The notes under the pieces were generated by a model, which searched no databases, was not told the origin of the DNA, and saw only the letters and a program-made list of their open reading frames with translations. The translations under genes were made by a program, and so were the position numbers. Of a stretch of 5,906 nt of DNA, positions 1-4,480 are shown in pieces (position 1 is the first letter of the stretch; every line of letters starts with the position of its first letter). Origin of the DNA: Candidatus Dadabacteria bacterium (GTDB taxonomy: Bacteria > Desulfobacterota_D > UBA1144 > Nemesobacterales > UBA2774); the NCBI GenBank assembly GCA_020027805.1, contig JAHKKQ010000135.1, forward strand, positions 1-5,906. The letters run 5' to 3'.

Positions 1-5
1 ATCCA

Positions 6-12
6 GAAGGAG
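6..12 (+). promoter_or_regulatory. Shine-Dalgarno site of the VWA gene
   Basis: The sequence GAAGGAG lies 6 nt upstream of the ATG at 19, a near-ideal ribosome binding site with normal spacing. It decides the start in favour of this ATG over the second in-frame ATG at 37, which has no purine-rich stretch at a suitable distance. The promoter, or an upstream co-transcribed gene, would lie outside the window. Confidence 0.85.
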
Positions 13-18
13 AGCTCC

Positions 19-999
19 ATGGCTCCGCCCGAGGATATGAACATTCCGTCTGACCCGGAGGGCCAGCTCTCGGACGACGGCGGCAAGAGGAACGAAAAGC
101 AGCCCCCGAAGACCACCAAGGTATTCGCCAGCAAGTCTCCCGACCCCGGCGACGAGGAGGATTACTGGATAGGGGGCAAAAAGAATCTCGAATCGGCCGA
201 TAACGTAAAAGTAATAATGAAGGTCCTCGAAGGGAATTTCCAGAGGAGTATCGCGCTCCGGGCGCCTCACCCCGGCGGGTTGCCGAGGAAATGGAAGAGG
301 ATGAACTATTTCGACGAGATCGAGGACGTCGATCCATACGAGGTCATGTTCTGGTCGGAATACACCACGCCCACGCTCCCGAGGGTGCATAAGCGCGAAA
401 AGGAGATGATGGGCGGGGAAATCGCTATCCTGAGGGACGTAAGCACTTCGATGATGGGCGTATACAGCGAATGGTCCTCGTCCGTCGTAAGGGGCGTCGT
501 AGAGCTCGCCAGGTCGAAAAAAATGAGGGTCGGATACGTGGAATTCAACCACCGCTCGTACAAGTACAAGAGGAACTCCAAATTCTTCACGAGGGACTAC
601 CCGTGGATGCTGGAGCTCGCGTCCAAGACGGAATGTTCCGGGAACACCAATTACGAAGACGCGCTCAAGGACGCTCTTACGGAGTTCAGGGGGCGGGGGC
701 TCAGGAACAAGCACATACTCTTCATCACCGACGGTATACCCACGTCGGGCGACTGCGACGTGCTCGACGAAAGGACGAGGGCCAAAAAATTAGGTGTCTG
801 CATACACTCGATTTTCATCGGGTCCAAGAACTACCCCCGCATACTCCAGAAGATATCGGGCGAGACGAGCGGGACACAGTTCATAGCCACGCGGAGAAAG
901 GACGGGACTATCAGGATCGAGAGGAGGGACAAGAAACTGCTCGCCCCCATACAGGAAGACAAGTCGCAGGTCGACCCTTTCGGCAGGGTGTTCGCCTAG
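19..999 (+). CDS. VWA (von Willebrand factor type A) domain protein, complete MIDAS
   Basis: A 326-residue protein without signal peptide or membrane segment, so probably cytoplasmic. Residues 1 to about 55 are highly charged, rich in Pro, Asp, Glu and Lys, and probably disordered. Residues 65 to 130 form a conserved-looking pre-domain that I do not recognise. The VWA fold runs from about 133 to 290 and has all parts of the metal-ion-dependent adhesion site: D140-x-S142-x-S144, T210 in GNTNYEDAL and D238 in FITDG. An intact site implies Mg2+ or Mn2+ binding and a protein-partner role. Bacterial soluble VWA proteins of this kind (CoxE, ViaA, chelatase D-subunit relatives) usually work with a MoxR or chelatase-type AAA+ ATPase encoded next door; such a gene could lie just left of the window, which is inference. 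The tail after 290 is basic and then ends in a short polar stretch. Arginine is mostly AGG (19 of 26 by hand count), as in the neighbours. The VWA assignment is firm; the specific function is unknown. Confidence 0.88.
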   Translation: MAPPEDMNIPSDPEGQLSDDGGKRNEKQPPKTTKVFASKSPDPGDEEDYWIGGKKNLESADNVKVIMKVLEGNFQRSIALRAPHPGGLPRKWKRMNYFDEIEDVDPYEVMFWSEYTTPTLPRVHKREKEMMGGEIAILRDVSTSMMGVYSEWSSSVVRGVVELARSKKMRVGYVEFNHRSYKYKRNSKFFTRDYPWMLELASKTECSGNTNYEDALKDALTEFRGRGLRNKHILFITDGIPTSGDCDVLDERTRAKKLGVCIHSIFIGSKNYPRILQKISGETSGTQFIATRRKDGTIRIERRDKKLLAPIQEDKSQVDPFGRVFA

Positions 1000-1003
1000 G
1001 CTT

Positions 1004-2005
1004 TTACCTCTGATACTCGGATACGGCCCTCTGGTGGTCTTTGTAATTCTCCGAGAAATAGTGCGTGCCGTCCCCCCTGGAGACGAAGTAGATATAGTCC
1101 ACATGGGCCGGGTTCACGGCCGCGATAATCGATTCCTTCCCGGGATTCGATATAGGTCCGGGCGGAAGCCCGCTGATGAGATATGTATTGTATTCCGTCA
1201 TCGTGCTCAGATCCCCTTTCGTGAGGTTCCCGTCGAAATCCTCCCCCAATCCGTAAATTACGGTCGGGTCGCTCTCGAGCCTCATGCCGAGCTTCAAGCG
1301 GTTATGGAAAACAGCCGAAACGAGCTGCCTCTCCGCAGGGGCTCCGGTTTCCTTTTCAATAATAGAAGCGAGTGTTATTATCTCGTTGTCAGTAAGGTTT
1401 ACCCTGTTCTTCAAACCCCCAAGAGAGCCATATACCTTTTTGAACCTGCCGAGCATCATCCGGACAAATTCAGCGGCCGTTACCCCTTTGGCATAGGAAT
1501 AGGTGTCCGGAAAGAGGTATCCTTCGATACCCGTTATAGAGCGTCCGGGCAGGCTATCCAGTATCTCCGGGTCCCGGGCTGCGGCAAGGAAATCGTCCGG
1601 GTCGAGCACGCCGTTCCTGCCGAGGAGCACCGCGGTCTCCCTGACGGTAAGCCCCTCGGGGACAGTGACTTTGTGGACAATAACGTCCCCCACCGAGAGC
1701 TTGAGGGCGACTTTCGCCATGGTATCACCCTTTTTAAACCCATACTCCCCGGCTTTAAGCCTGTCCTGCCATCCCTTGCCGATTACATAGAGCACGAAGA
1801 TGCCGCCGCTCCCGATTATCCCCTCATTCTCGAGTAACGCCGATATATTCCTCAAGCCCTTGCCCTTCGGTATATCGACGACCCTGTCTTCGGAAACAGT
1901 CGGAATATTATTGATATAGTAATAAACACCCCAGAGCGCAGATGCGCCCAGGATCAGGAGTATCAGAAATGCGATCGATATAATCTTTAATCTTCCGGAG
2001 CCCAT
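1004..2005 (-). CDS. mltG: Endolytic murein transglycosylase MltG (YceG family)
   Basis: A 333-residue inner-membrane enzyme that cleaves nascent glycan strands in the periplasm and is thought to set strand length by releasing them from the synthase. Residues 8-31 form one hydrophobic membrane anchor after a short basic N-terminus (signal-anchor, N-in). A LysM-like region follows at about 42-108, then the YceG catalytic domain. Family motifs are clear: GYLFPDTY (162-169), ASIIEKETG (213-221) with the catalytic Glu at 217, VFHNRL (232-237), ESDPTVIYG (244-252) and YNTYLISGLPPGPISNPG (272-289). Length is typical. The reading frame opens at the proB stop codon, which is in the same frame seven codons upstream, and no alternative start lies between, so the ATG at 2005 is the earliest possible start. 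Its ribosome site is weak (AGCAGG, rather distant), fitting translational coupling to proB. Its stop is 4 bp from the stop of the convergent VWA gene. Confidence 0.97.
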   Translation of the reverse strand: MGSGRLKIISIAFLILLILGASALWGVYYYINNIPTVSEDRVVDIPKGKGLRNISALLENEGIIGSGGIFVLYVIGKGWQDRLKAGEYGFKKGDTMAKVALKLSVGDVIVHKVTVPEGLTVRETAVLLGRNGVLDPDDFLAAARDPEILDSLPGRSITGIEGYLFPDTYSYAKGVTAAEFVRMMLGRFKKVYGSLGGLKNRVNLTDNEIITLASIIEKETGAPAERQLVSAVFHNRLKLGMRLESDPTVIYGLGEDFDGNLTKGDLSTMTEYNTYLISGLPPGPISNPGKESIIAAVNPAHVDYIYFVSRGDGTHYFSENYKDHQRAVSEYQR

Positions 2006-2023
2006 TTCAGCACTTGAAACCTG

Positions 2024-3166
2024 CTAGCGTTTTTCAATTACCGCCAGATCGTCCCTGTGGATGACTTCGTCGCTGTATTTATACCCGAGCGCGCCCTCCA
2101 CGTCCTTCGTGCTCATACCCATTATTCGGCGGATTTCGTCGGAACCGTAAGACGTAAGCCCCCTCGCGACCTCGACCCCTTCCTCGTCGACACAGGTAAC
2201 CGAATCCCCTATATCGAATTTCCCCCGCACGTCTTTGATGCCGGAGGGTAGGAGGCTCTTGCCACGGGTCGTGATAGCCTTTACCGCTCCTCCGTCCAGG
2301 ACCAGCTCGCCGGCCGACTTAAGAGTGAACGCGATCCAGTGCTTCCTGCCCCGGAGGCTCTTCTTCGAGGGAAGAAATATGGTCCCGACATCCCGGCCGT
2401 CGAATATATCCGCCAGCGTCGACTCCGATTTACCGTTCGCGATTATAGTCGGTACCCCGAATGCAGCCGCTGTCCTCGCGGCCTGAATCTTGGTTATCAT
2501 CCCGCCCGTCGTCGTCCTCCCGAGTGTATCGCCGGCGACCGACTCTATCTCCTCCCCTATCTGGTCTATGAGGGATATGAATTCCGCGTCCTCGTTCTTT
2601 CTCGGGTCTTTGTTGTACAGGCCCTCGATATCGGTCAGCAGAATGAGGAGGTCGGCTTCGACGAGGGATGTGACGAGCGCGGCGAGGTTGTCGTTGTCGC
2701 CGAGCATTATTTCTTCCACCGCGACTGTATCGTTCTCGTTAATAATCGGAATTATGCCCATACCGAGGAGTGTCGCGAGCGTCTTCCGGGCGTTCAGGAA
2801 CCTCTTCCTGTCCGCCAGCCCGTCGTGCGTGATAAGAATCTGCGCAACGATGAGCCCGAACGACGAGAACGCCCTTTCGTAATTCCATATAAGGGTGCTC
2901 TGACCGCAAGCCGCAATCGCCTGCTTCATCGATATCTCGGTCGGCTTCCTGCTGAGATGGAGCTTCTTCATACCGGACGCGATGGCGCCCGACGAAACCA
3001 CTATGACCTCGATTCCCCGTGACTTGATCCCGGATATCTCTATCGCCAGGAGATCGAACACGCTCTCGGACAAGCTCCCTTTTTTGTCCGTGAGGACGCT
3101 GCTCCCTATCTTGATGATCACCCGTTTGACGCCGGAGATAATGGACTTTCTGTCAGATTTTTTCAT
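2024..3166 (-). CDS. proB: Glutamate 5-kinase (proline biosynthesis), with C-terminal PUA domain
   Basis: A 380-residue cytoplasmic enzyme that phosphorylates L-glutamate with ATP to give gamma-glutamyl phosphate, the committed and normally proline-inhibited step of proline synthesis. The amino-acid kinase domain spans about 14-260: VIIKIGSSVL (17-25 region), VVSSGAIASG (56-65), NENDTV (143-148), GDNDNLAALV (156-165), TDIEGLYNKDP (178-188) and TTTGGMITK (218-226). A PUA domain follows at about 278-360, giving the full length of the two-domain bacterial form. The usual signature GTGGMxTK reads TTGGMITK here, a Gly-to-Thr change. The codon just before the ATG at 3166 is an in-frame TAA, so the gene cannot start further upstream. 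There is no strong Shine-Dalgarno site; GGGAC sits very close and AAGGGG is too far. The common partners proA and obg are not adjacent within the window; mltG follows after 18 nt. I could not identify a convincing minus-strand promoter. Confidence 0.97.
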   Translation of the reverse strand: MKKSDRKSIISGVKRVIIKIGSSVLTDKKGSLSESVFDLLAIEISGIKSRGIEVIVVSSGAIASGMKKLHLSRKPTEISMKQAIAACGQSTLIWNYERAFSSFGLIVAQILITHDGLADRKRFLNARKTLATLLGMGIIPIINENDTVAVEEIMLGDNDNLAALVTSLVEADLLILLTDIEGLYNKDPRKNEDAEFISLIDQIGEEIESVAGDTLGRTTTGGMITKIQAARTAAAFGVPTIIANGKSESTLADIFDGRDVGTIFLPSKKSLRGRKHWIAFTLKSAGELVLDGGAVKAITTRGKSLLPSGIKDVRGKFDIGDSVTCVDEEGVEVARGLTSYGSDEIRRIMGMSTKDVEGALGYKYSDEVIHRDDLAVIEKR

Positions 3167-3218
3167 TTAGTCCCGAAAAATCTTATTTTCCCCTTCGTGC
3201 CCGTATTCACGCGAATTC

Positions 3219-3247
3219 TTGACAACGGGCCCCGGCCTAGCTATCTT
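3219..3247 (+). promoter_or_regulatory. Sigma70-type promoter of tRNA-Gly
   Basis: A perfect -35 box TTGACA (3219-3224) and a -10 box TATCTT (3242-3247, four of six matches to TATAAT) are separated by the optimal 17 bp. The spacer is unusually GC-rich. Transcription would begin near 3254, about 7 nt before the mature tRNA 5' end at 3261, leaving a very short leader to be removed by RNase P. Position, strand and spacing all fit the tRNA. The rest of the gap back to proB (3167-3218) is partly A/T-rich and must hold the minus-strand proB leader; I see no other convincing site in it. Confidence 0.82.
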
Positions 3248-3260
3248 AGTTCTTCACAAA

Positions 3261-3337
3261 GCGGGAATAGCTCAGCTGGCTAGAGCGTCTCCTTGCCAAG
3301 GAGAAGGTCGCGGGTTCGAATCCCGTTTCCCGCTCCA
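3261..3337 (+). tRNA. tRNA-Gly, anticodon GCC, CCA encoded
   Basis: A complete cloverleaf of 77 nt. The acceptor stem GCGGGAA (3261-3267) pairs perfectly with TTCCCGC (3327-3333), followed by discriminator T (3334) and encoded CCA (3335-3337). The D stem is GCTC/GAGC (3270-3273 with 3283-3286). The anticodon stem is TCTCC/GGAGA (3288-3292 with 3300-3304) around the loop TTGCCAA, with GCC at 3295-3297, reading GGC and GGU glycine codons. The T arm is GCGGG/CCCGT (3310-3314 with 3322-3326, one G-T pair) around TTCGAAT. The sequence closely resembles the known E. coli tRNA-Gly(GCC). It is a single-gene unit on the strand opposite to its flanking genes and ends 5 bp before the stop codon of the convergent GST gene. 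I see no T-run terminator after it. Confidence 0.98.
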
Positions 3338-3342
3338 CCCGT

Positions 3343-3948
3343 TCAATCCTCCATCGAAATATATCCCGGCTGAGACCTGATTCGGTCGCACCACAATATG
3401 ACGCTCGGGTAGGGCGAAAGTTCTATCCCTCCCTCGGGGGCCAGGTTTACGTACGGGTAACAGGCGATATCGGCTATTGAATAGCTTCCGGCAAGGAAGT
3501 CGTTTCGCTCCAGGTGATCGTCCATGACCTTGAGCACCCCGTTCCCCTGCGTGCGGAGCTCGTTAAGTCTCTTTTCGTCCCTGTCCGCGGGACCGAGGAA
3601 TTTCGTAAAATACCTCGCCACGGCGAGGTTGGGATCGACCGAAGTTTTCCCGAAAAAGAGCCACTGAGCCATGGCTCCGAATCCCCTGAGGTCTTCGGGG
3701 TATAGCCTGTTGGGGGAGTATTTCCTTCCGAGGTATAAGAGTATCGCATTCGACTCCCACATATGGAAGCCTTCGTCTATCAGCACCGGAATTTTCCTGT
3801 TCGGGTTAAGTGACTGATAGTCACGCGCGTGCTGATCGCCCTTGAATATGTCGAGGTACTCCTTCTCGTATTCGACCCCGAGCTGGCTGAGCGCAAGCCT
3901 GACTTTGTAGCAGTTGCCCGAGAGCGGATGGTCGTATAGTTTAAGCAT
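3343..3948 (-). CDS. Glutathione S-transferase family protein
   Basis: A 201-residue cytosolic protein with the two-domain GST layout and normal length. The N-terminal thioredoxin-like domain (1 to about 80) starts MLKLYDHPLSGNCYKVRLAL, with Ser10, Asn12 and Cys13 at the position of the catalytic Ser/Cys of bacterial GSTs. NRKIPVL (50-56) carries the cis-proline Pro54, and ESNAILLYL (65-73) holds the Glu-Ser pair that contacts the gamma-glutamyl group of glutathione. The helical C-terminal domain (about 88-201) contains the N-capping box S157-I-A-D160 in GSYSIADIACYP, a folding hallmark of GSTs. The family conjugates or reduces electrophiles with glutathione, but sequence alone does not give the substrate. 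Its ATG lies 2 nt after the stop codon of the upstream thioesterase gene, so it is probably translationally coupled to it; the ribosome site (around TGGATGA) lies in that gene's last codons. The gene ends head-on against the tRNA. Confidence 0.93.
   Translation of the reverse strand: MLKLYDHPLSGNCYKVRLALSQLGVEYEKEYLDIFKGDQHARDYQSLNPNRKIPVLIDEGFHMWESNAILLYLGRKYSPNRLYPEDLRGFGAMAQWLFFGKTSVDPNLAVARYFTKFLGPADRDEKRLNELRTQGNGVLKVMDDHLERNDFLAGSYSIADIACYPYVNLAPEGGIELSPYPSVILWCDRIRSQPGYISMED
3612..3629. repeat. 18-bp near-perfect palindrome inside the GST gene
   Basis: The arms ACCTCGCC (3612-3619) and GGCGAGGT (3622-3629) are perfect reverse complements around a 2-bp centre AC. In minus-strand (sense) RNA it could form a GC-rich stem of about seven pairs with a four-base loop, followed by AUUUUA. 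It lies within codons for the Leu-Ala-Val-Ala-Arg-Tyr stretch near residues 108-113. A chance origin in GC-rich coding DNA is quite possible. Confidence 0.5.
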
Positions 3949-3950
3949 CT

Positions 3951-4442
3951 TCAGTCATCCAGATATTTTTTGAATTTTTCGGTAAACCTCTCTTTCCCCA
4001 TAACCCTCAAGGTCACCTCTTTCCTGGGGATAATATAATCTACCCTGCTCCTCGTGCAAACCTTCTGCTGTTCATAGATAACAACCTCGACCCTGACTTT
4101 ACGCCCGTCCTCCCCGGTGATCCTGCCCCTTACCTCGAGTTCGGACGCAGTCCCGACCGGCCTCAGGAACTCCATGTCTATCTTTGCGGTCAGCGCGATC
4201 TTTTTGTACTTATCGAACATGGTCCAGAAAGCTACTTCGTCGACGAGCGCGCACTGTATACCGCCGTGGAGTATCCCCGGGAAACCCTGGAGGTGCTTTT
4301 CGGGCGTGGTGCGGGTGTAGACGTCCCCCTTTTCGTCGTCGGCGTAGAACCTCAGGCGGAGCCCGCGAGTATTGCGCGGGTCGCAGGCGAAGCATCCGTA
4401 ACCGGGGAAATCGAGGAATATATTTTCAATCTCGCGGATCAT
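3951..4442 (-). CDS. PaaI-type hotdog-fold acyl-CoA thioesterase
   Basis: A 163-residue cytoplasmic protein of the hotdog thioesterase superfamily, whose members hydrolyse acyl-CoA or aryl-CoA thioesters. The N-terminal CFACDPRNTRGLRLRF (17-32) resembles the C-x-x-C-x-P-x-N-x-x-G-L entry common in this group. GILHGGIQCALVDEV (56-70) is the hotdog helix with the HGG motif (59-61) and acidic Asp68/Glu69 in the region used for catalysis. KIDMEFLRPV (87-96) is the expected following strand. A basic tail of about 25 residues extends past the core fold. The ATG at 4442 is the first possible start in this frame downstream of the gyrA stop; no strong ribosome site is visible. The gene lies 38 nt downstream of gyrA and 2 nt upstream of the GST gene, suggesting one transcript. 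The pairing may indicate acyl- or aryl-CoA and electrophile handling, but the substrate is unknown. Confidence 0.87.
   Translation of the reverse strand: MIREIENIFLDFPGYGCFACDPRNTRGLRLRFYADDEKGDVYTRTTPEKHLQGFPGILHGGIQCALVDEVAFWTMFDKYKKIALTAKIDMEFLRPVGTASELEVRGRITGEDGRKVRVEVVIYEQQKVCTRSRVDYIIPRKEVTLRVMGKERFTEKFKKYLDD
4362..4380. repeat. 6-bp GC inverted repeat early in the thioesterase gene
   Basis: CCCGCG (4362-4367) and CGCGGG (4375-4380) are separated by 7 bp and could form a stable small hairpin in the thioesterase mRNA about 60-80 nt after its start codon. No T-run follows on either strand, so it is not an intrinsic terminator. It may be only a by-product of GC-rich codons. Confidence 0.35.
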
Positions 4443-4480
4443 CTGAGCGCTGAGGGCATGCCAAAGAAAAAATACCCGGA

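Noticed and set aside
994..1001. Palindrome GCCTAGGC overlapping the VWA stop codon, followed by CTTTTA
   Set aside because: An 8-bp contiguous palindrome cannot form a useful hairpin (no loop), and the T-run is only four bases; not supported as a terminator.
471..1013. Second plus-strand frame overlapping the VWA gene
   Set aside because: The translation is Arg/Gln-rich and low in hydrophobic residues, typical of an off-frame reading of a GC-rich gene; the VWA frame has the complete MIDAS motif.
1034..1837. Long plus-strand open frame opposite mltG
   Set aside because: It is a shadow of mltG: no ribosome site, no recognisable protein features, and the minus-strand frame has unmistakable family motifs. 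The same applies to the open frame at 2339-3022 opposite proB.
3310..3337. tRNA 3' end as an integration (att) site for a mobile element
   Set aside because: tRNA genes are common integration targets, but there is no integrase gene and no second copy of the tRNA 3' end in the window; ordinary housekeeping genes flank it.
3167..3342. Minus-strand promoter for proB
   Set aside because: Two TAAGAT-like -10 candidates exist on the minus strand, but neither has an acceptable -35 box at 16-18 bp. I could not support a specific site.
4443..4480. T-rich stretch between gyrA and the thioesterase as a possible gyrA terminator
   Set aside because: A run of six T is present on the minus strand, but the only preceding stem I can find is about 3 bp (GGA/TCC), far too weak for an intrinsic terminator.
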